Source: Symbiodinium natans | Taxonomy: Eukaryota > Sar > Dinophyceae > Suessiales > Symbiodiniaceae | Assembly: GCA_905221605.1 (NCBI GenBank) | Contig: CAJNDS010002484.1 | Location: forward strand, 1-64,000 | Reading direction: 5' to 3' | DNA length: 64,000 bases | Shown: positions 1 through 11,572 of the stretch, in pieces | Position numbering within the stretch: the stretch's first letter is position 1 | Layout of the letters: each line of letters starts with the position of its first letter | The notes under the pieces: generated by a model | Databases searched by the model: none | What the model was told of the DNA's origin: nothing | The model's input: the letters and a program-made list of their open reading frames with translations, nothing else | Made by a program: the position numbers and the translations under genes

Positions 1-880
1 TAATTTAATTAATTCAATTAATTGATTTATTTCCAAAGGGGAGGTGGAATTAATTTAACTAATTGAATTAATTCAATTATTTCAATTAATTCAAGTAATT
101 CATTTATTTGCAAATGGGGGGGATTCCCCAGCCCCCACCCCCCCCTTTGGAAATAAATGAATTAATTCAATTAATTGAATTAATTGAATTAATTAAATTA
201 ATTCAATTAATTCAATTAATTAATTTATTTCCAAAGGGGACGTGGAATTAATTGAATTAATTGAATTAATTCAATTATTTCAATTAATTCAATTAATTCA
301 ATTAATTCAATTAATTCAATTAATTCATTTATTTCCAAATGGGGGGGATTCCCCAGCCCCCACCCCTCCCCCCCCTTTGGAAATAAATGAATTAATTGAA
401 TTAATTGAATTAATTGAATTAATTGAATTAATTGAATTAATTGAATTACTTGAATTAATTGAATTAATTCAATTAATTCAATTAATTCAATTAATTCAAT
501 TAATTCAATTAATTCATTTATTTCCAAAGGGGGGGTGGAATTAATTGAATTAATTGAATTAATTCAATTATTTCAATTAATTCAATTAATTCAATTAATT
601 CATTTATTTCCAAAGGGGGGGGAGGGGTGGGGGCTGGGGAATCCCCCCATTTGGAAATAATTGAATTAATTGAATTAATTCAATTAATTCAATTAATTCA
701 ATTAATTCAATTAATTCAATTAATTCCACCCCCCCTTTGGAAATAAATGAATTAATTGAATTAATTCAATTAATTCAATTATGTCAATTAATTCAATTAA
801 TTCAATTAATTCATTTATTTCCAAAGGGGGGGGGTGGGGGCTGGGGAATCCCCCCCATTTGGAAATGACTGAACTAATTG
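1..880. repeat. 9-bp AATTAATTC satellite in alternating inverted blocks
   Basis: Tandem copies of the 9-mer AATTAATTC run in one orientation and then switch to the complementary GAATTAATT. Switches are punctuated by a conserved spacer (TTCATTTATTTCC next to a G- or C-run such as CCCCAGCCCCCACCCC). Each spacer is followed by its inverted copy (GGAAATAAATGAA), so the block is a series of large imperfect palindromes. The 100-residue frames made of ELI/QLI triplets are only this 9-mer read as codons, so I call no gene. Confidence 0.9.
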
Positions 881-1737
881 AACGAAATTATTTAAACTAT
901 GGCGGCTCGATTTGGCCAAATTTTGCCGGGCAGCCTGCGGGCAAAATTTGGCCAAATCGGGTTGCTCTTCGTATGCCATGAGAAATGCGCGGCTCGATTT
1001 GGCCAAGTTTTGCCCGGAGGCTGCCCGGCAAAATTTGGCCAAATCGAGCCGCGCATTTCTCAGCGCGTACGACGAGCAGCCCGATTTGGCCAAATTTTGC
1101 CCGCAGACTTCCCGGCAAAATTTGGCCAAATCGAGCCGCGATAGTTTAAATAATTTCGGGCCTCCAGAAAGGCGCGGCTCGATTTGGCCAGATTTTGCCG
1201 GGCAGTCTGCGGGCGGGCTGCTCGTCGAACGCGATGAGAAATGCGCGGCTCGATTTGGCCAAATTTTGCCGGGCAGCCTCCGGGCAAAATTTGGCCAAAT
1301 CGAGCCGCGCCTTTCTGAAGGCCCGAAATTTTTAAACTATCGCGGCTCGATTTGGCCAAATTTTGCCGGGCAGCTTCCGGGCAAAATTTGGCCAAATCGG
1401 GCTGCCCTTCGTATGCCATGAGAAATGCGTGGCTCGATTTGGCAAAATTTTGCCCGGAGGCTGCCCGGCAAAATTTGGCCAAATCGAGCCGCGCATTTCT
1501 CATCACGTTCGACGAGCAGCCCGATTTGGCCAAATTTTGCCCCCGCAGACTGCCCGGCAAAATCTGGCCAAATCGAGCCGCGCCTTTCTGGAGGCCCGAA
1601 ATTATTTAAACTATCGCGGCTCGATTTGGCCAAATTTTGCCGGGAAGTCTGCGGGCAAAATTTGGCCAAATCGGGCTGCTCGTCGTACGCGCTGAGAAAT
1701 GCGCGGCTCGATTTGGCCAAATTTTGCCGGGCAGCCT
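881..1737. repeat. Hairpin satellite built on GGCCAAAT inverted repeats
   Basis: The core arm GCTCGATTTGGCCAAATTTT recurs about every 60-90 bp and is followed by its inverse (AAAATTTGGCCAAATCGAGC) across a short GC-rich centre (GCCGGGCAGCCTGCGGGC). Nearly the whole block is consecutive hairpins with arms of about 25-30 bp. Spacers such as CGTACGACGAGCAGCCC and AATTATTTAAACTATC also recur. Open frames exist in every phase because of the symmetry and are not convincing genes. Confidence 0.9.
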
Positions 1738-2070
1738 CCCATCATCCCCCATCATCCCCCATCATCTCCATCATCCACCATCATCTTCATCATCTCCCGT
1801 CATCTCCCCCATCCCCTCCCATCCCTCATCCTCTCTCATGATGTGCTATCACCCCTCATCTTGGAGCATCATCTTCATCATCTTCATCATCTTCATCAAT
1901 CATCTTCTTCATCTCCCATCATCTCCGGGCATCATCTCCCATCATCTCCGGGCATCATCTCCCATCATCTCGGAGCGTCATCTTCCATCATCTCGGAGCA
2001 TCATCTTCCATCATCTCGGAGCATCATCTTCCATCATCTCGGAGCATCATCTTCCATCATCTTCAGTTTG
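1738..2070. repeat. ATC-rich minisatellite (CATCATCTCGGAG units)
   Basis: Short (CATCATC)n tracts grade into a ~22-23 bp unit of the form CATCATCTCGGAGCATCATC, with about six good copies near 1930-2060. Low-complexity pyrimidine-rich DNA with no supported coding potential. Confidence 0.85.
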
Positions 2071-2141
2071 AAAAAGTACTCAAATATTCACCACCTAGAC
2101 CCATACACCCAAAACTCCGCAAACCGCCCCTTCCCCTTCCA

Positions 2142-2213
2142 GAATTAAATAATTTAAATAATTTAAATCCGAAACACCCCTTTCAGATTTAAATTATTTA
2201 AATTATTTAATTC
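2142..2213. repeat. Perfect 28-bp inverted repeat, 16-nt loop
   Basis: The left arm at 2142-2169 (AATTAAATAATTTAAATAAT...) is matched exactly by its reverse complement at 2186-2213, around a 16-nt loop with a CACCCC core. The stem is almost pure A/T. It sits between the ATC minisatellite and the 116-bp repeat block. It could be a miniature transposon or simple cruciform DNA; no ORF. Confidence 0.85.
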
Positions 2214-2221
2214 CGGGGGGG

Positions 2222-2790
2222 GGCCAGAAGGAGGACAAAAGTTGGTGTGATTCGCGCGCCTGCGTTTTTTGCTTGCAGAAGGAGGGCGCGCGAATCACAC
2301 CAGATTTTGTCCTCTGGGTTTTGTCGGACATGTGAGCAACAAGAAGGAGGACAAAAGTTGGTGTGATTCGCGCGCCTGTGTTTTTTGTTTGCAGAAGGAG
2401 GGCGCGCAAATCACACCAGATTTTGTCCTCTGGGTTTTGTCGGACATGTGAGCAACAAGAAGGAGGACAAAAGTTGGTGTGATTCGCGCGCCTGTGTTTT
2501 TTGCTTGCAGAAGGAGGGCGCGCGAATCACACCAGATTTTGTCCTCTGGGTTTTGTCGGACATGTGAGCAACAAGAAGGAGGACAAAAGTTGGTGTGATT
2601 CGCGCGCCTGTGTTTTTTGCTTGCAGAAGGAGGGCGCGCGAATCACACCAGATTTGTCCTCTGGGTTTTGTCGGACATGTGAGCAACAAGAAGGAGGACA
2701 AAAGTTGGTGTGATTCGCGCGCCTGTGTTTTTTGCTTGCACAAGGAAGGCGCGCGAATCACACCAGATTTTGTCTTCTTGGCTTTTTTTG
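2222..2790. repeat. 116-bp tandem repeat, five copies, each with an internal hairpin
   Basis: Units start near 2228, 2344, 2460, 2576 and 2691, with one copy a base shorter. Each holds an inverted pair: GGTGTGATTCGCGCGCC then GGCGCGCGAATCACACC, further extended by GGACAAAA and TTTTGTCC. The repeat-to-repeat linker reads GGTTTTGTCGGACATGTGAG. Overlapping 60-130 residue frames on both strands are repeat artefacts. Confidence 0.9.
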
Positions 2791-4690
2791 GTAGCAAACC
2801 CACCTGTCAAGGACACCCACACCAGAAACCCCCTTTTTGTGGAAACCTTGAAAGCAAGGTGCTGTGTTGTCCGCTCTCACCTTTCGTTCGTTGCACGGTT
2901 TGTCCCCTTTATTTTTTTTTGCAGAGGGGAGTCCAAGATTTTGAGAGTGTTGCGGGTGTATAGCAAAACCCACTTGAAATGGACCCACAATGGAGACCTC
3001 TTTTTTTGGCAAACCTTGAAAGACATGTGCTTCTCTGTCCATTCTCACCTTTCGTTCGTTGTGTTTTCTGTCCCCATTCTTTCTTTAAATATGAAATATT
3101 CAAATCATAATTGAAGCGGGGCATCCAAGATTTTTAGAGTGTTTCGGGCGTCGTTTTCTTCCTTCTTCTGTAGCAGAACGCACCTTAAAAGGACACCCAC
3201 ACCAGAGCCTCTGATGCTGTGGAAACCTTGCAGGAAAGGCGCTCCCTTTGTCCACTGTGGCAGTTCTTTCGTTGTATTTCTATGCGCAAGAGGAAATAGC
3301 AGAGGGAAATGATGTTACGTGTATCCAAAATCAGGGTGTCCTTTTCTTACTTTTCTGTAGCAAAACCCACCTTTCAAGGACACCCACACCGGAGACACAA
3401 ATTTTATGGAAACCTTGAAAGAAAAGGGTGCTTCTTTGTCCACTCTCATCTTTCGTTCGTCAATTTCAATATGAAATATGTAAATCATAGTTAAAGAGGG
3501 GCGTCCAAGATTTGTTGGGTCTTTCGGGCGTTCTTTTCTTCCTTGTTCTGTAGCAGAACCCACCTTAAAAGGACGCCCGCTCCGGAGACTTCTATTGTTT
3601 GGAAACCTTGAAAGAAAAGGGTGCTTGTTTGTCCACTCTCACCTTTTGTTCGTTTCATGTTCTGTCACCCTTTTATTAAGTATGGATATGTGTAGATCAC
3701 TTTACAGATGGGTGTCCAAGTTGTTTACAGTGTTTCGGGTGTCCTTTTCTTCCTGTTTAAAACCCACCTTAAAAGGACACCCGCACCGGAGACGCCGATG
3801 TTTTGGAAACCTTGAAGGAAAGGCGCTCCCTTTTTCTACTGTGGCCTTCCTTTCGTCTTATTTCTTTGCACAAGAGGAAATAAAAGAAAGACATCATGTT
3901 ACATGTATCCAAAATTAGGGTGTCCTTTTCTTCTTTCTTCTGTAGCAAAACCCACCTGAAAGGGACACCCACACCGGAGACCTCTGTTCTTTGGAAACCT
4001 TGAACTTTATTTTCTTTTTTGCACCCTTTATTTAATTAAGTATGACATATTGAAATCATATTCAAAGAGCGGCGTCCAAGATTTTTAGAGTGTTTCGGGC
4101 GTCCTTTTTCTTCCTGTTTCTGTAGCAAAAAACCCACCTTAGAAGGACACCCACACCAGAGACCGCAAGGGGAAATGACAGAAGGAAATCGCGTTACGTG
4201 TATCCAAAATTAGGATGTCCTTTTCTTCTTTTTCTGTAGCACAACCCACCTGAAGAGGACACCCACACCGGAGGGGTTTTTAAAAACCTTCAAAGAAAAG
4301 TAAGGTGCTTCTTTGTCCACTCTCACCTTTCGTTCGTTTCATTTTCTGTCCCCGTTTATTTAGATATGAAATGTTTAAACTATATTTCAAGAGGGGTGTC
4401 CAAGATTTTGAGAGTTCTTCGGGCGTCCTTTTCTTCCTGTTTCTGTAGCGAAACCCACCGACTCCGATGTTTTGGAAACCTTGAAGGAAAGGCGCTCCCT
4501 TGTCCACTGCGGCCTTCCATTCGTTTTTTTTCTTTGCGCAAGAGGACACAAAAGAAAGACATGATGTGACATGTATCCAAAATTAGGGTGTCCTTTTCTT
4601 CTTTTTTCTGTAACAAGACTCACCTTAAAAGGACGCCCGCGCCGGAGACTTCCAGTTTTTAGAAACCTTGAAAGAAAACAGGCCGAAGAC
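2790..4690. repeat. Diverged dispersed repeats with GGTGTCCTTTT / AAAAGGACACC inverted boxes
   Basis: A modular unit of roughly 190-360 bp recurs 6-8 times in diverged form. Its modules are AGGGTGTCCTTTTCTTCTT, CTGTAGCAAAACCCACCT, AAAAGGACACCCACACCGGA, GGAAACCTTGAAAGAAAAGG, TGTCCACTCTCACCTTTCGT and TATGAAATATTCAAATCAT. The first and third modules are reverse complements, so each unit can fold. Short frames here are repeat shadows. No gene supported. Confidence 0.75.
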
Positions 4691-5915
4691 CTAAGATTTT
4701 TAGAGAGTTTTTGTTCCCAACAGACAAATCGCGAGCACTGTCCGTCCCCCTAAGATTCTCCAAGAAGTTATGCACCCAACACACAATTCGCAAGTGCTGT
4801 CCCCTAAGATGTTGAAAGAATCTGTGCTCCCAAAAGACAAATCGCAAGCACCGTCCAAGTAAGATATTCGAAAAGGGTATGCTCCCAATCAGTTTTTTCT
4901 AAAGAAAAAGACAAGAAGAGAAGAGAGAAGAGAAGTTTGCATGTCTTCCTTCCCTGTTCCTTTCTTCTTCCGGTTCGCTCGCTCGTTCTGTCTCCCTCTC
5001 TCTCGCTCTCTCTTTTTTCTTTTATGGGCGGCATGTCTTGTAGAAATGGAAGACGGAGTGAGACAGGGCGAGGCATAGAGAGAAGCATAGACCGTAGGAC
5101 AGAGAGGGTCTCTTAGCTTCCCCCTTCTCAAGTCCAGCTCAGTTTTCTTTCTTGTGGAAAAGAAAGAGGAAGAGAGAAGAGGAATTTACATGCCCACCCT
5201 GCCCCTCCAAAGAGTCAAATCGCAAGCCCTGGTCCCTAAGATTTTGGGTTTAACTTTTGCTCCAAAGAGTCACATCGCAAGCCCTGGTCCCTAAGATTTG
5301 GGGCCCAGTTTTTGCTCCAAAGAGTGACATCGCAAGCCCTGGTCCCTAAGATTTTGGGCGCATTTTTTTTGCTCCAAAGAGTAGCGTCGCAAGCCCTGGT
5401 CCCTAAGATTTTGGGCCCAGTTTTTGCTCCAAAAGGTCAAATCGCAAGCCCTGGTCCCTAAGATTTTGGGTTCACTTTTTGCTCCAAAGAGTAACATCGC
5501 AAGCCCTGGTCCCTAAGATTCTGGGCTCATTTTTTGCGCCAAAGAGTCGAATCCCTAAGATTTTGGGGTCAATTTTTGCTCCAAAGAGGCCAATGGCAAG
5601 CCCTGGTCCCTAAGATTTCGGGGTCGATCTGTGCTCCACAGAGTCAAAGCGCAAGCCCTGGTCCCTAAGATTTTGGGTTTAACTTTTGCTCCAAAGAGAC
5701 ACATCGCAAGCCCTGGTCCCTAAGATTTGGGGCCCAGTTTTTGCCCCAAAAGGTGAAATCGCAAGCCCTGCTCCCTAAGATTTTGGGCTTATTTCTTGCT
5801 CCAAAGAGTAACATCGCAAGCCCTGGTCCCCAAGATTTTGGAATCGATTTTTGCTCCAAAGAGTCAGATCGCAAGCCCTGGTCCCTAAAATGTTGGGCTC
5901 AATTTTTGCCTTTCC
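4690..5915. repeat. ~57-bp tandem repeat (CAAGCCCTGGTCCCTAAGAT)
   Basis: From about 5215 to 5900 a unit containing CAAGCCCTGGTCCCTAAGAT, TTTTGGG, TTTTTGCTCCAAAGAGT and an ATCG end recurs about twelve times. Diverged relatives (AAATCGCGAGCACTGTCC, CCCTAAGATTCT) occupy 4690-4880. Between them, 4900-5200 is purine/pyrimidine-skewed unique DNA. No coding signal beyond repeat-derived frames. Confidence 0.8.
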
Positions 5916-6474
5916 CTTCTCTTCTTCTGCTTCCTTTGAACTGATAAAACACAAGAAAGGAACTCATATGATAAGGCAGTGGAAAGGTAAGCACAGGGTG
6001 ACTCCCTGCGCGTGGACCTTTCCATAATGCTCCATCATATTCCTCCTCTCGGCCTATCTCTTCTGTTCCTTTCCTTACCCTTCTCCTTCTCATAGTTCTT
6101 CCTTTTTGTTTTTCTCATTTCGAAAAGAAAGAGGGAAGGGAGAAACAAGGGAGAGAGAATAGATAACGAAGAGTGCCATCTTCTCTGCGCCTTGTTTTGT
6201 CTCTCCCTCTTCTCTATTAATCTGTCTTCTATTCTTTTCTTTGCTCTTCCCATTAAATATGCAATCCTTGGTATCTCTTCTCTCTCCTTCTCTCTTCCTG
6301 CAACAGATGTCCTTTTGGATCGTTTTCTGCATCTTAAAAAGGACACCCAAAAGAAAACACTCAGGGTGCCCCCTTTGCGCGTTTGAAGACACAGAAGGCG
6401 ATTAAAAGGGACGCCCATGTTGGATTGGCAGCAAACCCAGCTGATGCTCATGATTCTGATTCTCTCTCTCTCTC

Positions 6475-6571
<97 letters not shown>

Positions 6572-7600
6572 CCCTACATATGGGCGATGGAACGGGTGTC
6601 CTTTTCAATCGTTTTCTGCATCTTCAAGAGAAAAACGGACACCCCACAAGAAGGAAAAGTAACACAAGAGATAGGGAGGGAAATTGACCCTTTCCTCTCT
6701 TCTTATCTGCTATTTTTCTTATTCGCTTCAAAGAAGCAACATAAGGGAAAGGGGATTTCCTGAAGAGGAGCGAGGGAACCTATCTGTGAAAAGCAAGAAT
6801 GGTTTTTTCTAGTTCGAAAGGGAATAGGGAGAGACAAGGGAGAGATGATATGTACAGCTTTGCGCCTTATATTGTGATTCCGTCTCCTTGCTTCCTGTCT
6901 CTTCTATTCCTTGCAGCACGCTTCGAGAAACATAGCATCCTTGTTATCTTTCCTCTCTCACTTCCTTTTCCCTTCTCTTCTTCTGCTTCCTTTGAACTGA
7001 TAACACACAAGAAAGGAACTCATATGATAAAGCAGTGGAAAGGTAAGCACAGGGTGACTCCCTGCGCGTGGACCTTTCCACAATGCTCCATCATATTCCT
7101 CCTCTCGGCCTATCTCTTCTGTTCCTTTCCTTACCCTTCTCCTTCTCATAGTTCTTCCTTTTTGTTTTTCTCATTTCGAAAAGAAAGAGGGAAGGGAGAA
7201 ACAAGGGAGAGAGAATAGATAAAGAAGAGTGCCATCTTCTCTGCGCCTTGTTTTGTCTCTCCCTCTTCTCTATTCATCTGTCTTCTATTCTTTTCCTTGC
7301 TCTTCCCATTAAATATGCAATCCTTGGTATCTCTCCTCTCTCCTTCTCTCTTCCTGCAACAGATGTGCTTTTGGATCGTTTTCTGCATTTTCAAGCGAGA
7401 AAAAAGGACACAGAATGCGATTAAAAGGGACGCCCATGTTGGATTGGCAGCATGCCCAGCTGATGCTCATGATTCTCTCTCTTTCCCTACATATGGGCGA
7501 TGGAACGGGTGTCCTTTTCAATCGTTTTCTGCATCTTCAAGAGAGAAAGGGACACCCCACAAGAAGGAAAAGTAACATAAGAGATAGGGAGGGAAATTGA
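5908..7600. repeat. Tandem segmental duplication (~0.65-0.75 kb copies)
   Basis: 5908-6686 and 6964-7600 share long near-identical stretches: the CTTCTGCTTCCTTTGAACTG block, the CAGGGTGACTCCCTGCGCGT block, the GCAACAGATGT block, and the CATATGGGCGATGGAACGGG block followed by GTGTCCTTTTCAATCG. Copy 1 has a (CT)n expansion where copy 2 has only a few CT units. 6687-6960 between them is unique pyrimidine-rich DNA. No supported gene. Confidence 0.8.
6461..6568. repeat. (CT)n microsatellite
   Basis: About 54 CT dinucleotides with one CCC interruption near 6484. It expands a site that in the second duplicated copy (near 7474-7482) is only a few units long. Confidence 0.95.
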
Positions 7601-8640
7601 AGAACTCCTCATTTTACTTAGTCATTCCCTTTCCTCTCTTCTTATCTGCCCATTTTCTGTGCGCCTTGTTGTGTCTCTCCCTCTTCTCCCTTCATCTCTC
7701 TTCTAGTCTTTTCTTTGCTCTTCCCATTGAAATGCAACCCTTTTTATCTCTCCTCTCTTCTTCTCTCTCCCTCCTCTTCTCCTGTTCCCCTCTAAACGAC
7801 AAAAACGCAAGAAAGGAAGAATAAGAGGGGAATGGAGGCCCTGTTCCTTTCTTCTCTTCTTTCAATGGATGGGGGAAGTGGGCGGAGTTGGCTCCTTGCC
7901 CGTACACCCTCCCCATGCTTCAGCAAACCCCTCCTCTCGCCCTATCGCCTCTGTTCTTTTCCTTGTGCCCAAACGGAAAACGAAAACGGGTTCCTTTATA
8001 TGTTCATTGTCCTTCCTTTGGTTTTTTATTTCACAGGGAAAAGAACCAGAGAAGAGAAAGATAAGAACGAGAGGTGAGATGAAAACGGCACCATCTTCTC
8101 TTTGCCTTATTTTTGCACCTCCCCCTCCTGTCTTCATTTCTCTTCCACTCTTTTTTCCATTGCTCTTCCCATAATATTGCATTCCTTTTGATAACTCACA
8201 GGAAATTAAAATGGCCTCCTTGTTGTCTCTCCTCTCTCACTTCCCTTCTTTCTTTTTGTTGTTCTCATTTCGAAAAGACAGAAGGAACGGAGAGATAAGG
8301 GAGACAGGATAGATAAAGCAGAGTACCATCTTCTTTGCGCCTTGTTTTGTCTCTCCCTCTCCTTTATTCATCTCTCTTCTATTCTTTTCTTGGCTCTTCC
8401 CATGAAAATTGTGTTCCTCTTATCTCTCCCTCCTTCTCTCCCTTCTCTTCTCCTGTTCACGAGAGCCTTCGACTTTAGGGTTGAGGAGAAAAAGAAAAGA
8501 GAAAAGAGGAACTACCTGGTTCTTGTTCCTGAGGCCACCATAGTACGACTGACGTGACAGCAGCGTACCCTCGTGGAAACGTGTATGGCTATAAGAAAAC
8601 CCGAGTCACAGCTTCCAAATAGACCCTATTTAAGCCACCC
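7600..8640. other. Pyrimidine-rich region, no gene seen
   Basis: T/C-rich DNA with further diverged copies of the modules seen in the duplication (CTCTTCCCATNAAA, TTGTTTTGTCTCTCCCTCT, TCTATTCTTTTC). Frames up to about 106 residues are low-complexity and lack domain features. Confidence 0.5.
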
Positions 8641-9186
8641 ACCCCCCCCCCCCCCCCCCGCCCCCCCCCCCCCCCCCCCCCCCCCACCCCGCCCCCCCCC
8701 CCCCCCCCCCCCCCGCCCCCCCCCCCCCGCGAAAAACACGAAAAAAACCCGAAAAAAATACGAAAAAAACACGAAAAAAATACGGAAAAAATCGACGGAA
8801 AAAAACACGGAAAAAATACGGAAAAAATACGCGAAAAACACGAAAAAAATACGACAAAAACACAAGCCCCCCCCCCCCCCCCCCCCCGCGCCTCCGCGCC
8901 TCTTGTATTTTTCTTGTATTTGCTCTTGTGTTTTTCTTGTACTTTTCTTGCATTTTTCTTGTAATTTTCTTGTGTTTTTTTTTTTTGTATTTTTCTTGTA
9001 TATTTCTTGTATTTTTCTTGTGTTTTTTTTTGGTATTTTTCTTGTATTGTCTTGTAAGTTGCTTGTGTTTTTTTTGTAATTTTCTTGTGTTTTTCTTGCA
9101 CTTTGTTCGGCTGGCTTTTCTGCGCTCGTATTTTTCTTGCATTCCCCGTTTGTGTTTTTTTTGTATTTCTTCTTGTATTTATTTAG
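8640..9186. repeat. Poly-C tract, A-rich CGAAAAAAACA repeats, then TTTTTCTTGT repeats
   Basis: 8640-8738 is nearly pure C. 8740-8865 is a minisatellite of CGAAAAAAATA/CACGAAAAA units. 8866-8887 is again poly-C. 8899-9180 is a minisatellite of TTTTTCTTGTATTTTTCTTG units, roughly complementary in composition to the A-rich part. The frames here are low-complexity (P/K or F/C runs) and not credible proteins. Confidence 0.85.
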
Positions 9187-9977
9187 TTTTACTAAAACCC
9201 AATACTTCTGGCACCACGCCCGTCACAAGAGTAGAAAATGGAACGAGAAGCAAAGGGGTCGGAATGTTGGTCTGTTTCCCTGAGGGAACCCTGCATTTTC
9301 TTAAAGCAGTCGTTTAAGAGGCGAATAGCGGGACCTCGTTGACGTAGTCGAAGTGCATAAGGTCTTCGGCGCGTTTCCCATCCGGGCCCCGGTTTAGGGT
9401 TCAGGGTTGAGGGTTCCGGTTTAGAATTTCGGGTTTAGGGTTTAGGGTTTAGGGTGTTGTAGGGTTGAAGGTTCAGGGTCAAAATTGCCCCTCCTTAGTG
9501 CATGGCGAAGACTGGCACCAGCTGCTGTGGCGTTGCTCCTGCAGATGTCCCGCAGGTGGAGGGGGCGGGGGGGGTGCGGTTTAAGCTTTAGGAGGGACAA
9601 GGAAAAACTGTCCCCACCCCACCCCCCTGAGAGCCCGTGCACACCCTAAACCGGCCTGAAACTGACACCCTAAACCCTAAACCCCAGTTTGAGCCGGCAA
9701 GCTTCAAGCCCACAAGAACATCCCAAAGATCGACAATGTCTTGGGTTTCGGGATTTGTTTGTTGTTGGGGCCCGAACCCTTCAACTTTGTTAAGGGTGTG
9801 GAGAAGTGGACCCTTACAAACGACATCTCAAGTTGCCCAGGCCACAAACGTTGAGGCCTGACGATCCTGCACTGACTGCCCCGTGCACTGCTACGCCCCA
9901 TAAACGCCTCCTGATGCGAGTTTAGGGCTTCTGGGATTTTGAAAACAACCTGATCTCCAAAAGGCCACGAAGGAATT
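9187..9977. other. Start of telomere-repeat mosaic, no clear gene
   Basis: The first short TTTAGGG tracts appear at about 9400-9455 and CCCTAAA near 9661-9690. Between them are unique spacers, including one with a GCTCCTGCAG|ATG acceptor-like site near 9541. Nothing here has enough evidence to call. Confidence 0.4.
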
Positions 9978-10229
9978 TTAGTAATCCTCATTCGTTTCAG
10001 CGGTAGTTCTGTCAAAACCCCTCTTCATTCTAGAACTACCCAGCCCTACGGCGCCAAAGCCAAGGCCTCCATCGACCAGCTCTCCGTAGTAGCTGGGTTT
10101 GCCTCTTGTGGACAAGGCCTCAGGCACGAACTCATGGCCCAAAACTTGCTCGTTGAGACTTTCTTGGGCTGAGAACGCCTGCATCCCAGAACAAACACAA
10201 TCCTGGCGCAAAAGCCCATCAACATGCAC
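9978..10229 (-). CDS. Exon-like open frame, unknown product
   Basis: An 83-residue minus-strand frame with balanced amino-acid composition, unlike the low-complexity frames around it. A representative segment is LNEQVLGHEFVPEALSTRG, followed by KPSYYGELVDGGLGFGAVG. I do not recognise a family; the GHEF string is too short to argue for a dehydrogenase. It could be part of a spliced gene. Both ends are uncertain. Confidence 0.28.
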   Translation of the reverse strand: MHVDGLLRQDCVCSGMQAFSAQESLNEQVLGHEFVPEALSTRGKPSYYGELVDGGLGFGAVGLGSSRMKRGFDRTTAETNEDY

Positions 10230-10369
10230 AGGGGCATCCCGTTACGCTGCGTGGTCCCTGGGGGGCGCGATCCCAACGAAGTTTTTTTTCCAACCAAAAA
10301 CCCACCAATACCCTGATTCAAAGACTGCACCTTGGTCCCTAGATCGGTTTATATGTTTATGTGAAAAGT

Positions 10370-11420
10370 GAGTACGTATATACGTATATACATATATACA
10401 TATATGCGGACATACGTATACGCGTATATAGTATATATGCACGGATGCGTAAATGCATCTCGGTCAACATGCATGTGTATGTACATGTATGTATAAATTT
10501 GTGTATGTGTATGTGTGTATGCGTGTAAAGGTGTATATATATATATATGTTTTGGATTTATATTCATCTGTATCTTTCTCTCTATCTTTATCTTTATGAT
10601 ATATATGTTTTGGATTTATATTCATCTGTATCTTTCTCTCTATCTTTATCTTTATGTATTTATTTATCTTTTTATTCACTTATATTTCTATGTTCTATCT
10701 ATTTATCTATCTATCGGTTTATTTATCTATTTATTTATGTGTGTGCGCATGGAAAAATTTATGTAGAAAAAATATAAATACATACATACATACATAAAAT
10801 ATACATGCACACACAAACATAAAAAATAGATAAATAAATACATAGATGAAGAAATCTTTATGTATATATATATATATATATACGTACATACATACAGACA
10901 GACATACATACATACATACATATGTATATATATATAGAGAGAGAGATGTATATATATGTAAATATGAATATATGATTATATATGCATGTATGTATATATG
11001 TATATATGTATATATGCATATATGTATACATGCATATCTGTATATATGTATATAAGTATATATGTATATATGTATATATGTATATATGTATATATGTATA
11101 TATGCATATACGCATATACGCATATCTGTATATATGTATATATGTATATAAGTATATATGTATATATGTATATGTGTATATATGTATCTATGTACATATG
11201 TATCTATGTATCTATGTGTCTATGTATCTATGTATCTATGTATCTATGTATCTATGTATCTATGTATCTATGTATCTATGTATCTATGGCATCTATGTGT
11301 CTATGTGTCTATGTATCTATGAATCTATATATGTGTATGTATATATGTAACTATGCATCTATGTATCTATGCACATATGCATCAACGTTTCTATGTATAT
11401 ACGTACATATGTATTACAAA
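10370..11420. repeat. ATGTATAT-type microsatellite complex
   Basis: Alternating purine-pyrimidine DNA of TATATG, CATA and TATCTATG units, with a ~58-bp tandem duplication (each copy containing GTTTTGGATTTATATTCATC) at about 10541-10597 and 10599-10656. 11180-11300 is a cleaner TATCTATG 8-mer array. Frames consisting of I/Y/M/C or H/T/Y are repeat translations. Confidence 0.9.
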
Positions 11421-11572
11421 CTACCATTCGATTTGGAAAGGTTTTTCTAACTTTTTGGTGCATTCATCAAAGGATCAGAAGGGTGTGGCACTCTTTGCCG
11501 CCCCGAAAGAAGCGAAAGCTCCCTGGTCTGGGGGCAGGGAGATGCCCCAAACCCTAAACTCCCAACCCTAAA

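Noticed and set aside
225-544. 100-residue ELI/QLI-repeat frames on both strands
   Set aside because: They are the AATTAATTC satellite read as codons; stop-free because 9 is a multiple of 3.
897-1841. Several overlapping 100-170 residue frames
   Set aside because: Products of the symmetric GGCCAAAT hairpin satellite; both strands give the same kind of peptide.
8573-9142. Pro-rich and Lys/Phe-rich frames up to 170 residues
   Set aside because: Poly-C, CGAAAAA and TTTTTCTTG repeats; no balanced composition or domain.
10731-11450. Y/I/C/M-rich frames resembling membrane proteins
   Set aside because: Translation of ATGTATAT microsatellite DNA.
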